Source of the DNA: Casuarina equisetifolia
Taxonomy: Eukaryota; Streptophyta; Magnoliopsida; Fagales; Casuarinaceae
Assembly (NCBI GenBank): GCA_028551475.1
Contig: CM052355.1
Location: 14,281,543-14,345,542 of the forward strand
Direction: 5' to 3'
DNA length: 64,000 bases
Made by a program: the position numbers and the translations under genes. Positions 1 to 12,701 of this stretch are shown one piece after another; positions within the stretch are counted from its first letter, which is position 1; each line of letters starts with the position of its first letter. The notes under the pieces are model-generated. The model worked only from the letters and a program-made list of their open reading frames with translations. It did no database searches and was not told where the DNA came from.

Positions 1-3000
1 TCAGGACCGGTGTTGCTTCCACTGATCTCGTTGATGCTTTCACAATTCTCTTTGATTGTCCCATTGGTATGTAGACCAATTCTTTTAAGATTTTGATTTG
101 TTTTGTGTTGTGTTGTCCCTAATCTTGTGCTGTGACACAGAGCACTATGCAGGCAATCCACTTTCAGCTACTTCAAGCTCCTCCCTTTGTCATCAACTTC
201 TCTGGAGACTTGAAATACGGTATGCCTGCCAAGTAGGAGTACAAATCCTCCTAGACATGCAAAATGTTGTTTACCTAATGAAAATAACTACTTTTCTTGA
301 ATTGGTTTTGTGACAGTTCTGATGACTAGGTTGCTGCCATTTAAAATTCCCTGCTTTAACTTTTGAAAATTTTGTGATATGTGTAATTTGAGAATCGTAA
401 AAAAAAAAAGAAGCAATCTAGTCTAATGAGTTAATATTTTTTACACTCAGAGGTAGAAGATTTTGATCCCTTTGAGGAGGATTTGAGCGTAGAAGATCTG
501 AAGATACAGCTTGCCCACAGGCGGGTTTGGATGGCGTCTTCCATACATAGGGGTGAAGAAGAAAGTTAGTTCTCATTTTTCTGATTCCAGTACTAAATAT
601 ACTCTGGTTTTTGTCTTTTTGAGTCAGAAATTTAAGCAAAGACCTCACCTCCATGATATGATATTATGTTATCACACTAATACCAGTTGTTGCTTTGCAA
701 AAAATTGATAGAACTAATAAGTTATGGGACTTCATAAATGCAATGGAACCAAAGAATTGACATGCGGGATGTTTTATTTATTGCCAGCAGGTTTGGCTAC
801 ATTATTGTCATTAAAATTTCTTTTTGTTCTTTGTATTTGTAGTACCTGCAAGATTGCTTGAATTGCAGCATTAATTTCTTGTAACATATTGCTTAGATTT
901 AATATTTATATGTCATTTTTTGATTTACATGGAACTAATGGACCAGCAACAACGTTATTGAATGTTTGGGAGTTTGCCTGTATTTTTTTCTCTCTCTTTT
1001 AATAGAGTCCTGTCATGTGTGCTACTTATAGTTTATACGAATGTTTCTCTCTGGAGCATTATGGATGTTTCTTACATATTTGTGGACATTTTCTAGCAGT
1101 TTCCAGGTTTTTTCTTCATTAGTATTTCTGCTGTTATGGCTTTAAATTGCTCACAAATACTCTCTACAGTAATGCTAGGAGTTCATAGAATGCTCATTCA
1201 AATTCATCCAGAAATGGTCACTATACTTGTGCCTCGAGATCCCCAACATGGACTTGAAATTGCGCAGGTATGATTCTGATGCCATACCAATTATCACTGT
1301 TTATTATATCCAAGTCTTTGTAGTTGTTTCTTTCTACTGTGTATATTACAATGCTTTGGTAGGTCTTCATTGCGTCTTCTTACTTTTTGGCAAACCTTTA
1401 GGAGTTCCCAACGACCCTGTTAAGATAAGTTATAGTTGGATATTGCTAAACCCACCTACTACTTGAGTTTGAGATTGACATTTCAAAATTATCTTGGATT
1501 AAGCATCCACGCTCAGCACGTATTAAATAGATATGACCAAACAGCTTTGGTGCAGCAAAATTACATCTCCCCATTGTGCCTAGGAAGCTCTACCCATATG
1601 CTTATATTGTATAACCTCTTGTCTCGTTAAGTTTTTGTTGTAATGCATACCTTCTATAAGATTCAACACATCAAGGACCTCCAAATATCATTCTATTGTC
1701 ATTTTCAAATGTTGTTGCCCTAAATACTGCAGGAATTGCGGAAAGATGGGCAAAATGTAGCGTTGCGGTCTCGACATGAAAAGCTTGTGGCAGGAACAAA
1801 TATATATATTGTAGACACATTAGGTATTTCTTTTGTTCTGCTTTTTTCGTTTATCTTATATTTCTTTCCTGTGGTGATGCTGAATAAATCATGATTAAGC
1901 TGCTTAAACTCATACTTAAAAAGTGTGGGGCATTCACAAGGCACATACCATTTACCTGGAAAGATGGTTTACACCTTAAATATTCATATGATAAATGATC
2001 CTCGGTACTGTGATTCTTATATCCGTACATATTTCTTCACATTCATTTAATTATTGGTGTCTAAGTTTGTGTTTTATAGATCTTGGTTAAATGTTGTTAC
2101 CTATGGTTTTATTTTCCATTTTTTTGGTCTGTGGAGGTTAGGTATTGCCAAGTTAGATATTTAGTTTCAACCTGTTCATATTCTGGCAGGTATTACTGAG
2201 GCTTGAGTCAAGCTCAATAACATGTAGTGATTTGGACTTCCTACTCTATTCGTTCATTCCCATGTGAAAATCACACCTCTTATGGGGGCCGAATTTATGC
2301 TTAATTTTTTGGCGGCCTGACCCATCATGCCACTATATCCTTTTGAACTTGTTTTGTAGGTGAGCTGAGACACTTGTATAGGTTGACCCCAATAGCTGTA
2401 GTTGGAGGTTCATTCTTCCCTGGTTCAGCTGGCCATAACATATCAGAAGCTGCTGCCGCAGGCTGTGCTGTTTTGACAGGTAAAACTTTTTTTTTTTTGT
2501 TCTCTCATACTTTATCATCAGTGTGAATATGTAATTTTTTTTAATTAGCATTGTGGAAACTTTTCTTCTTGGTTTATATCAGGTCATCATGTTGGGCATT
2601 TCTCACACATGGTACACGAGATGCAACGGTTTAACCCTTTGTCTGTTCTGCAGGTTTGAAAAAAAATTTCTTAGTTATATTCTTACTTCTAAAATGTACT
2701 AGACATTGTTTAAAAGCTCAGTTGTTGAAACTCTTTCGGCAATCAATTCTCCAAATTGAAACATTGATGTTTCTACTGTATGATATGATAATTGTGCTAT
2801 GAGAAGTCTATGGTAAGCAAATATATATATTAAAGTCTACTAACATATAAGAATATATATATATTAGTTATGTAAAAATCTACTAACATTCCCTGCTATG
2901 GTGAACTCTTTGAGAAAAGCTATGTATTGGTTCTCTTACTTTGAATTATATTGGCAGAATTGGCTTAATTTCATCCTAATTTTAAGCTGAACCTATTTGG

Positions 3001-3340
3001 GCCTCTATCTACTGAGATCAAAATGGGAGTGTGATCAGTCAAATACTCATTCCTAATGAAAGTGCCTCGTAGACCCAATTAAGGACTTCTATCGAGTTAC
3101 TGTAACTGCACTGTAAGTCCATTAGCCATATGAAACATGCTAATGATGGTCTTTCTGTCCATTCAGGTTTCTGGAAAAATCGAGCTTGAGAAAATACTGA
3201 AGGAGCTCTTTAGTGATACTAATGTTCTGGAAGCCCGTTGTGGGGCAGCTAAGCAAGCATTTCATGCTCTCTCCAGTGGTATTGTTGCCAATGTTTGGAA
3301 TCTGCTAAATTACCACGTTTTTAAACATGCTCTTGGTTAG
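1..3340 (+). CDS. KDTA: 3-deoxy-D-manno-octulosonic acid (KDO) transferase, 3' part of gene
   Basis: Plant homologue of bacterial WaaA/KdtA, a GT-B glycosyltransferase that moves KDO from CMP-KDO; the plant protein is usually placed in mitochondria. The 5' exons lie outside the window. Exons placed by phase and conservation: 1-66, 141-219, 451-564, 1170-1267, 1733-1823, 2360-2479, 2583-2653, 3167-3340; all junctions are GT..AG and phases agree, giving 270 C-terminal residues. Recognisable stretches are LPLISLMLSQFSLIVPL in the first exon, LRKDGQNVALRSRHEKL in exon five, and the nucleotide-sugar-binding segment VVGGSFFPG..GHNISEAAAAG in exon six, the family hallmark. The protein ends HVFKHALG at a TAG. 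This fragment is the C-terminal Rossmann half; the N-terminal half cannot be judged here. The neighbouring SAUR gene is convergent. Confidence 0.93.
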
Positions 3341-4917
3341 AAAGTAAATGAAGAACAGCATGTAACACAAAGAAATGTGAAGGTGAAGGGTGGTTGCGTT
3401 CTACAACAATGAAACCTGTTATTGCTCTTTATTGTCATGCATAAATTTTATGGGAGCTCTAGCTGTATCTTTTAGATCATTATGTTCTAGACAATTCACT
3501 ATGTAATCACTATATTGGTGGTTTGCTCTCTGTTTGGGCACACTCGGTTTAGGCATCAACTTTGCCTGCGGGGTACATTAAGGAGTAATAATCACTTTAA
3601 TCAAGTCTTACCTTGTATTAAAACTTCATGTGGCCGAAGTTCCAGTGAAATAATATGATAATCGTGCTACTACAAACTGGAGCAGAAGTCCTTTTGCCGC
3701 ATGTGCAATCTACACTTCTTTTGCTTATGTTGCATCTATGTATATTGAGCCTACACTTTTTTGTTCATGTATCTACCTACTTCAAAAGGTATTGTTTCAA
3801 TAATGAACAAATATTGAGGGAATTATTTTCTTCTCATTCTTTCCTTTTCCCCTTGGCTTGAGAAGTTTTGGTGCTCGGTGTTCATGTTTTGGAGACACCA
3901 AAGTGTGATATAATCTTCTTTCATATCCTTTGTGGCTTTGGCCGCTGACAGCTTGGATCCAGTAAACTTTTTGATTTATATGCTTTCCAGACTTCCAGGT
4001 ATGGGAACTCAAAAAACCGACTATTGGAGAAGGTAATACATTCAAGCTTTGGCAAACATCTTTAAGTTTCACATGTGTGTTAATGTCAATCTGCTGAAAC
4101 GTGGCAACCAATTTCCCCTTGTTTTTGTTCTAATAAGAGGACAGATCATTCAGTACCTCCATTCTGCTGTTTAGGACTATTTATAAGATTTATTTCAGGG
4201 TTTGAGCATTTTCACTATTTTTCAACTAAATGAATTTAGGAAAGTTCTATGTACAAGAGTTGACTGATATTGAATTTGGCTTATGTTTGGCCATGGCTGG
4301 ATTTTGAGCATTAACTATATACAGGTATGATGAGTTCAAGGGGCCAGTCTCTGTAGTCTCTTAGGTTTCCGTGTAAATTGAGGTGTTGATTAATTTGACA
4401 GACTACTTTATATACTTCATATTATTTGGAACTTTAGGCTGTCTGGCAAATATTTCAGTTTAATTAAGGGGCCTAACACCTCTTTTGCACTTCTCAGGCA
4501 CGTTTAACTTGACTGGAAACAAATTTTGGTGCTCTTTATCACTATTTTTGCTATTTGTTGTTTCTGCAGGATCACAGGAAGTTAAACCCGAAATGTAATT
4601 GATCTGGAAAAGGTTTGGATGTCACTCTGTTTTATGACCGTTGTCTATGTAATTAATTTTGTTTTGAAACTACTACCCCTATGATCAATTGGTTAAATCC
4701 ACTATTTCCCGTGTCTGTGTTTATTTATGTGAAAAAGTTTTGAACTTCCATTGATTGCAAAATTCATAAACATGTACTCTAGTGCAATAATATTTGGAAA
4801 TATGTTACAAACCATTCAGTAGCAATTGCTTAACAATGCTGGTTGTCTATCTTATTGTTCCGCAGCTGACAGAGCCCCTCCGGTATTTCTGCATTGCCAA
4901 CTGCTGCAAGTCTTGCT
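3341..4917. other. KDTA 3' UTR and convergent spacer
   Basis: AT-rich sequence between the KDTA stop codon and the stop codon of the convergent SAUR gene. It should hold both 3' UTRs. The ORFs in it (for example 3797-4111 on the minus strand) have no recognisable domain. No RNA gene or mobile element was seen. Confidence 0.5.
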
Positions 4918-5313
4918 CTAGCATGTTCTTCTTCTTGCAAGGCCTTGAACAAGTGGTATAGTGCTCTCCCCGAGATTGGCTTTTCCACAGCCACTGGAAC
5001 GAGAATCTGTCATGTTCAGACTGCCTCCTAGGGACTGGATTATTTCTTGGAAACGAATCTCATCGCAAGGTATGGCCAGAGGACCAATCTTACTGTGACC
5101 ATACTCTTCATAAGCTTGGTCTAGCAACTCTTCAAATACTGGGTGGTTCAGGTAATCCGCCCTTATAATAAACCTTCTGCTAGCTTCTCCCACTACAACA
5201 GCCAAGTGACCTGGAGGGACATCCCGGGGTGGTTTTTCCTCACCACCTCTGGCAAACCTCCACCACATGCAAGCCATCGTTTTGAATTTGAACCACCCAG
5301 TATCCATAGTCAT
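4918..5313 (-). CDS. SAUR: SAUR family auxin-responsive protein
   Basis: Intronless 131-residue protein. Residues about 30-95 are the SAUR domain: DVPPGHLAVVVGEASRRFII, then YLNHPVFEELLDQAYEEYG and GPLAIPCDEIRF. Proteins of this family are small auxin-induced factors, many of which inhibit PP2C.D phosphatases and so promote plasma-membrane H+-ATPase activity and cell expansion. The short basic/aromatic N-terminus (MACMWWRF) and the tail after the domain are variable in the family. There is an ATG at 5313 and a second in-frame ATG six bases downstream; either could be used. Single-exon structure and length are typical. No auxin-response element was assigned with confidence. The exact SAUR number is not determinable from sequence alone. 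Confidence 0.93.
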   Translation of the reverse strand: MTMDTGWFKFKTMACMWWRFARGGEEKPPRDVPPGHLAVVVGEASRRFIIRADYLNHPVFEELLDQAYEEYGHSKIGPLAIPCDEIRFQEIIQSLGGSLNMTDSRSSGCGKANLGESTIPLVQGLARRRTC

Positions 5314-8300
5314 TTTGTAAGAATTTGAAGTTTCGCAAGTAAGGTATTAATTCTAGGAAATCAGTATAATTCCAATAATAGGATTCAGGCTGGCTTAAGG
5401 GGGAGGAGTGGCTGGTGATGTGTGTGGGGCGGCATTGGAAGATAATCCCAAGGTCTTCCATAATTTAAAGGAATCAAATTGATGTTGAAAACTTTCTAAG
5501 AATATGTAAATAGGGTGTAAATTCAAGCACAATTTCTGGGTATTTCTTGAGGGAGGTTAGTGTGACAGATGAAGCTAAAGACTTGTTAAGCTACCTGGAC
5601 TAGATCAATCGTAAAACTACAGATTTTGACAGTGAATGCTATTGGCAGCCGGCCCTTTTATGCAGTTTCTCTGGTGATTGAATGAGTGTTTTCTTAGATT
5701 CCATCTATTAAGAAGTCCTAACTTTTCTCCTGATATTTCCTCACTTAGATTTGTTATGGTAGCTCCAAAGCGAGTTTGAAAGAATCTTCAGAAAGAAATC
5801 GATAAGTTATTCAAATTTGAAGGACGAGGACCAGAAACAGCGAGGTCACCTTTAAGGACATGAACAGATGTCTTTTGACTGCTACAAACCATCTTCACTT
5901 CTTTTTGCAGCTTTACCCAAGGAGGATCGAAAGTTTGTTACAGAAAACCCATCTGGCATCTGACAGAAAGTTCTGTGAAATACAAATGGATTCTGGTATG
6001 TGTCAGTGCTTGCCTTGGGATTTCTTTAAGAGGGTGTTGGCATATGTCAGTTTGCTTGCTTATGATTTCTTCTGGACTAATTTGAGATAGTATAGCACAA
6101 ATTTCTAGCTGGTACTGTTGGTTCAGTATACTATTATTTTGCCTTTTTCTCGTGTTAAAACCCGGCTCAGAAGCTGAACAGTTCGTGTGAAATAAACAGT
6201 TCCCAATTTTGCTGAAAGTTGTACCAGGTGATCTAGAGTCAGTTCAGGCTGGGAAAATAGTGTGCCTCACTGTTTCAAGGTCACTATGTTTGAGGCACTA
6301 ATCTGTACCTAAACTGCAAAACTATAATAGAACATGGGTAGTTCATACAGGCCAATCCCTTTGCTTAGCTGTTTTGGCTCGTTAGACCACGGTACATGGA
6401 GTATGTACTTTCTTTTTGCATTTTCTCGTCCCATGGTCTTTTGCTAGAAGTTGAACAAAGTCGTGTGGTATGGAGAGTTCCAAAAATGGGTCGTAGAAGT
6501 AGATGACCTGATTCCTAAGGTTCGTAGTTCATTATTTTCAACCTCCTAATGTCTATTTGTCAAGGCCTAAAGGCAATTTAAAAGTAGGTTTAATGGTTGG
6601 GGTCTTTCTTCATTTAAGAATCATAGCAAGAATTTTATAAACTTTTGTCATATACATACGCTTTGATATATTAAATATTATTTGACTTTAATAACTTGTC
6701 AAAACTTAAAAAATTCAACTTAAAAATTAACTAAAATATTTTTTAAAAAATTATTTAAATTTTATTTTCTAATATAATACTTTCATCTTATACACATTAT
6801 TATTTATTACAAATCTTAGTACTTATTAAATTATCATAACAACAAACTATTTATATTAATTGTAACTTATTATAGATTTTTTATATGTAATATAAATTAT
6901 TACCTTTTTTTATAAGTTAGTTTTTTAAAATATAAATTTTATATAATGTAATAAAAACAATAATTTATTTTTAATTGCAGAAATTTTACCCCAGATCACA
7001 TCCTGACATTGAATAGGATTTTTTTTTTTCTCTCTTTTTTCTACCCTCAAGTTAGGAGTGGAAACCCACGAAAGTTGAAATGAAATGGATAAGACCAACG
7101 TGCAGTACGGTTAGCTTTTACCTTTTGCTTTTCTGAGGCAGTCAGATTTAGCTCAGTCCGCTGAAGATAATGTCACCATGTGAGGCCAAAGATAAAACCG
7201 CAGTTTTCAGCCTTTGTTTCCTCTTTATTTAGGTCTGGAAACATCTCAAAGCTGAAACCTCTGTGCCCTGCTTCATTTCCAACGACCCAAGCTTAGGGAA
7301 AAAAACAAGAACAGTTCCATCAGATGTACTAGTAAACAAAGTGCCCCCATGCTTTTGCTCACTTACTGCCGACTCCGTCAATGAGTGAGCAAATTAGGAC
7401 GCCAATCCCGCCTTCAATTTCTCCCCTTCCACTTTTTCCATGTCCGGCAAGTAAAGGGCACAACGCATCGCAATGAAATATATATATATATAAAAAAAAA
7501 AAAAAAAAAAGCTGAAGCTAGTCCTTCACTTTTTGCGACAGCATTAACTACACTCATGGAAATGAAGGATGTGGATTGGGGTGTGTACCACCGGTGAGCC
7601 CACCATGTGGCATTGAAAATCCAAAAGAACTTAAACAAGGGGTTATTTGACAGAAAAGATTATCTCCAGCTGGAAAGTTCTCAATTGTATCAGGGCATGC
7701 ACTACAGAGTCAACCTTTTTAAAGCTCTCAACCTTAAGAAAACAACAACCTGATAAATTGCTTAGACCGCAAACTAGTTTTTGCCTTGGCTTCTTTTGGA
7801 TGTTATGCAAATACCAAAAAAAAGTGATTTGTTAACCTATAACTGAGTTGTAGTTGTAGACCTGCTGGATTTGATATTCTTGTGTTTAATGTTTATTGTT
7901 CTTTTCCTTGGCAATGGGTTTCATTCCTTTGACTAATTGATTCACATGTTTGGAAACATAAATAATTATGCGATTAATGGCAATATAATCATCACTTGGC
8001 CAAAAAAATTCAATTTATAATGCTATGCTATAGTAGATAAATATTTAAGCGATGCACGAAGAAGCTGCTTATCAATGTGATGTCCCATTTGTTTGTCTCT
8101 TAAGTATAAATGTTGGCCCAAATGGCTTTGGACGTTCTCCATTAATAAAAGGCGTCAAATTAGTCTTTTTGGTCATGTCTGTTTACATAACATTCCGATC
8201 ATCATGATGGGGTCTGGCGAAGTAACTTTGCTTTCTGATGACTTAAAGTTCTGCACTTTTTCCTTCCACGATATGGAAAGGAAAGGCCAGCAGCAGACAG

Positions 8301-10103
8301 ATCATGATGTACCCTTTCTTTTATGTTTTTGCTTTCTCTTTCTTTTTCTTTTTCCCACCCTCTATCTTGATGTGAAACCGTAAAAAACATAATTTGTCAG
8401 GAAAAAAACAGCACATGAATTTGATAGTCAAATCATGGGTTTTTTATATTCGCATGCGGCCATGGTGATTATGGTGGTCTGCAGCTCAGTACCAGGGGGG
8501 CTCAGCTTAAAATGCTCACTCAAAACCTATTGACTCTGGAGGGAGGAGCTTCAGAGTTCTGAGTGATAATCATAATAAACTCATCTGCCAAAATTGTCTG
8601 ATCTGGGACTCGTTCTGATATTATAATTCTTGGAGTCAAATTCTATTTGTATTATCTCATTTGTTATTATGTGGAAATTGGTGTGGACAAATATTTTGTT
8701 GAACTCATTTAAGAGAATTTTTATTCAACAACTTGAATCGTGATGCAAATATACACAACAATCAGGAAAAAACCAAAGATTATATATAATTCAAAATAGA
8801 ATATTTTTCATTTATAAAAAAGCGATTTTCTTGCCATTGTGGAAGTTTCATATACTTAGAATAGGTAGAAAATTTCTCTTTTTCGATTGCTCTCTCCCTC
8901 ATTATGAACGTAAACCAAATGACACACAGTTAAAAGAATTATCATTTAGCATCAACTGTTAGTAGGTTGGTGAAATTATGGCCTGAGCAATGATGAAGGA
9001 AAGGAATGGTCAATGATGTGCAGTGTTCATACGCAAGGATGGGGATGATTATAAAGCTCTGTACTATGAATAAGACATCTTTTACCTTATCAGCTCGAAG
9101 AAGTTCATGTTGAGAAAATGACATTCGCTCGTACAGCAATATTCTCTTTGACAGGGACGATCTGCAATGGACGGGTGTAGTTTTAAAGCTAAATACAGGT
9201 CTTGGGAATGCTGCTCCAGTCGAAATTGCAATCAAAACATATGAGGAATATGGTTTAACAAAAAGCAAGTTTTGGTCATAGTCTACAGTTTCAGAGATGA
9301 TGCCCCATTAGTCGAGATTATAAACTGCCTCATTGTCGCTTTCTCCAAACTCCCCCTGCGGTCCAAAATTTGAGTGTCCTCGAGCTGTTTGCAATAACGA
9401 CAGGATTTGATAAGAAAATTGGGTCTCTTTCAAAGGCTTTATTATCGAAGCCTTGCTTGTTGATTGTGAAAATCTATCAGTTTTTGTTCGTCAACGATGG
9501 ATCTGCTCGTGGCACCCGAAATGTCTATGCATGGAAAACGGTGCCCTGACTATCTCAACTAATTGTTGTTTCCATTGCAGATCTGTCCCTTCGCTGCAGG
9601 TAGGAACTAAAAACAAGAAAAGGACACAGTTCCATTGGCGTTATTGTGTAGAATGGAAAGCAGGATCAACAGTACTTTTTACTGCATCAGTAATGGCCAA
9701 TAAATAATGATTGAAAACATACTGAATTTAATTAATCCCTTGTTGAAAATCGAGTAGGGGAACCTGATGGCATCAATACACTAAAAATGATGATGAGTTG
9801 CAGGTGTAGATTCAGCCACTGATTGCGAGTCTCAAGTCTTTGTTGTTACCCGGAAACCAGCTTCAGTCAGCCTTGCTGACACTCGTAACATGGAATCCAT
9901 TCAATTACTTTGGGAGCACAATGATGCGAGACTGTAGAGAATCCAAATCCTCAAATTGGTCAAGAATAGATAGAAGGAAAAAAGAGACAGTTGATTCAAA
10001 AAAACCTCGCCGCTCATTCCATTTGAGAAGAGTGGAAGAAAGTGCAATCATTCACCCACCCTCCTTCCCCATCTATCATCATCATCACCTTTAATCATCC
10101 CTC

Positions 10104-10107
<4 letters not shown>
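5314..10107. other. Spacer between SAUR and the PXC1-type kinase gene
   Basis: No supportable gene seen on either strand. 6590-6980 is extremely AT-rich. 6146-6205 and 6413-6475 resemble each other loosely (both carry TTTCTCGT, then AGAAG.TGAACA and TCGTGTG), suggesting an old duplication. Short ORFs such as 8942-9268 (-) and 9453-9707 (+) have no recognisable domains. The left end should hold the SAUR promoter and the right end the kinase-gene promoter. Confidence 0.4.
7478..7510. repeat. (TA)n followed by a 19-base A tract
   Basis: A short TA dinucleotide run passes directly into a pure A tract. Simple-sequence repeat. It could be the tail of an old retroposed sequence, but no body was recognised upstream. 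Confidence 0.9.

Positions 10108-10137
<30 letters not shown>
10108..10137 (+). repeat. (TC)n microsatellite upstream of PXC1-type gene
   Basis: About 15 perfect TC repeats roughly 180 bases upstream of the chosen ATG, probably in the 5' UTR or core promoter. CT/GA tracts here are common in plant promoters and can bind BBR/BPC (GAGA-binding) factors; binding is not shown by the sequence. Confidence 0.9.
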
Positions 10138-10141
<4 letters not shown>

Positions 10142-10315
10142 TAATCATGTCGTTTCCGCTCATTAGCCTGCATGAAATGAGAAACAAAGGCTTGGTTTTG
10201 TCATGGTAGAGAGAGAAGGGAGGACTCTATTTGAAGTTTGAACATAATTATACAACGATTTTTAAAAACACTCTTCTTCTTGCCCACTCTTCCCGCCCAC
10301 CACGCCCAAAGGAAG

Positions 10316-12701
10316 ATGAAGAGCAGGCCTTATCTCTTGCTCTTAGTCTTGGCTTTAGCCTTGGCCTTCGTTTCTCTCTCTCTTTCTTTCCCCAACGACA
10401 CAGACACGCTGATCCGCTTTCGCCTCCAGACGGATGCCCACGGCGAGCTTGAGTCCAACTGGAGCGGCGCCGACGCCTGCGCCGCAGCATGGATCGGTGT
10501 GGGCTGCTCCACCCACCACAACCGAGTCGTGTCTCTCTCGCTTCCTTCCTTGAATCTGCGAGGCCCACTTGATTCTCTTGCCCGCCTTGACGAGCTCCGC
10601 TTGCTGGACCTCCACAACAATCGACTCAATGGCAGCATCTCACCGCTCACCAACTGCACCAACCTCAAGCTTCTCTACCTCTCGGGCAACGACCTTTCGG
10701 GCGAGATTCCGCCGGAGATATCCTCCCTACGGCGCCTTCTTCGCCTCGACCTGTCCGACAACAACCTCCGAGGACCGATTCCGAAGCAGTTGTCTTCCTT
10801 GACTCGGCTCCTCACGCTGCGGTTGCAGAGCAACGCGCTCTCTGGATTGGTTCCTGATCTCTCTGTTTCTCTGGGGAAACTCCAGGAGCTGAATTTGACG
10901 AGCAATGAGTTTTACGGGCGGTTAGCGGACGGGTTACTGAGAAAGTTCGGCGAGAAAAGCTTTTCCGGGAACGAAGGGCTATGTGGGTCGAGCCCATTAC
11001 CGAATTGCTCGTTCACGAAGGCTCCCAAGACGTCGGCTTCGTCTCAGACGACCGTACCGTCGAACCCGAGCTCATTTCCCCAAGCGCCTGTAACAACTCA
11101 AGACAAAGGAAGATCCCGAAAGGGGCTTGGCACGGGTGCGATAGTGGCCATTGTGGTCGCGAACTGCGTGGCGTTGCTGGTGATAGTGTCGTTCGTCGTC
11201 GCGCATTACTGCGCCAGAGACCGCAGCTGCTCGAGCTCGATAGCCGGGAGCGAGAGTGGGAAGAGGCGGCGGAGTAGCTACGGTGGAAGTGAGAAGAAAG
11301 TGTACGCGAACAGTGGAGGTGGAGATAGCAGCGATGGGACTAACGCCACGGACCGAAGCAAGCTCGTGTTTTTCGACAGAAAGAAGCAGTTTGAGCTCGA
11401 GGATTTGCTGCGCGCGTCGGCTGAGATGCTCGGGAAGGGGAGCTTGGGGACGGTGTACAAGGCGGTGCTCGACGATGGCTGCACCATGGCCGTGAAACGG
11501 CTCAAGGATGCGAATCCTTGTGCGAGAAAGGAGTTTGAGCAGTACATGGACGTGATCGGGAAGCTTAGACACCCAAATATAGTGAGATTCAGAGCTTACT
11601 ACTATGCCAAGGAGGAGAAGCTTCTTGTCTATGATTATCTTCCCAATGGGAGCTTGCATTCACTTCTTCATGGTTAGTATCTCTGAATAAACACGTTGAA
11701 TAGCTACCAAACATACTTAAAACACCAAAATAAAGATGTTTAGAGAATTATTTCCTTCACTGGTGTGTAGATAATGTTAGAAGCCCATTTGAGCTAGCTG
11801 AGTAAGGTTTAAATCATGGATTTATTCTTCGCCCTGCGTGCAAATAGATAATTTACTACTAAATCTGCATTATCTTTCAATAATTGGTACGAATTTGGTT
11901 CTTGTCTCGACATTATCTACTCTGATGGGGATTTTTGTCAGTTCCACCTCTTCATATGTAGTGCAGCATGTTTGAATTACCATACAACATCGTGCGGTTC
12001 TTGATATTTGGCTTTATATATTTTCAGGGAACCGGGGTCCGGGGAGAATTCCTCTGGATTGGACTACCAGGATCAGCTTGGTTTTAGGGGCGGCGCGTGG
12101 ACTTGCAAAGATTCACGAAGAGTACAGCGTATCAAAAATCCCCCACGGGAATGTGAAATCCTCGAACGTTCTCCTTGACAAGAATGGCGTGGCTTGCATC
12201 TCTGATTTTGGGCTCTCGTTGCTATTAAACCCTGTTCATGCCATTGCTCGCTTGGGAGGTTACAGGGCTCCCGAGCAAGCCGAGGTCAAGAGGTTGTCTC
12301 AGAAGGCGGATGTCTACAGCTTCGGCGTCTTGCTGCTGGAAGTTCTTACCGGGAGAGCTCCGTCGCAGTACCCTTCCCCGACTCGGCCACGCATGGACGA
12401 AGAAGAACAGGCTGTGGATCTTCCCAAATGGGTCCGATCGGTAGTGAAGGAAGAGTGGACCGCTGAAGTGTTTGATCAGGAGCTTCTCAGGTACAAGAAC
12501 ATCGAAGAAGAGCTCGTGGCGATGCTCCATGTCGCGATGGCCTGCGTGGTGCCGCAGCCAGAGAAGAGGCCGTCAATGGTGGAAGTTGCGAAGATGATAG
12601 AGGATATGAGGGTGGAGCAGTCTCCTCTGGGGGAGGAATACGATGAATCCCGGAATTCAGTTTCACCGTCGCTTGCCACCACTGAAGATGGGCTGCCCTG
12701 A
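10316..12701 (+). CDS. PXC1: LRR receptor-like kinase, PXC1 type (LRR-III class)
   Basis: Two exons, 10316-11672 and 12028-12701, joined in phase, give 676 residues. Order: signal peptide (about 1-24), LRR N-cap with paired cysteines (about 28-64), five or so leucine-rich repeats (about 72-215), a Ser/Pro-rich juxtamembrane stretch, a transmembrane helix (about 274-299), a basic stop-transfer segment, and a kinase domain (about 367-650). Kinase motifs: [13 protein letters not shown] glycine loop, MAVKRL with the ATP-anchoring Lys, [13 protein letters not shown] in place of HRD, SDFGL, and YRAPE. The C-terminus reads [18 protein letters not shown]. Arabidopsis PXC1 is a vascular regulator linked to secondary wall formation; the same role here is inferred. 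I chose the ATG at 10316 because it starts directly before a signal peptide; the reading frame extends upstream only from a non-ATG codon. The missing HRD arginine and aspartate make it an atypical, possibly signalling-only kinase, as is common in this class. Confidence 0.94.

Noticed and set aside
5860..6090. Possible small exon after a TTTTTGCAG acceptor-like site
   Set aside because: No recognised protein family, no partner exon and no conserved motif.
10238..10315. N-terminal extension of the PXC1-type protein
   Set aside because: The upstream frame starts at a TTG, and the extension would precede a good signal peptide that begins at the ATG at 10316.
11072..11659. 195-codon minus-strand ORF over the kinase exon
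   Set aside because: Antisense shadow of the PXC1-type coding sequence.
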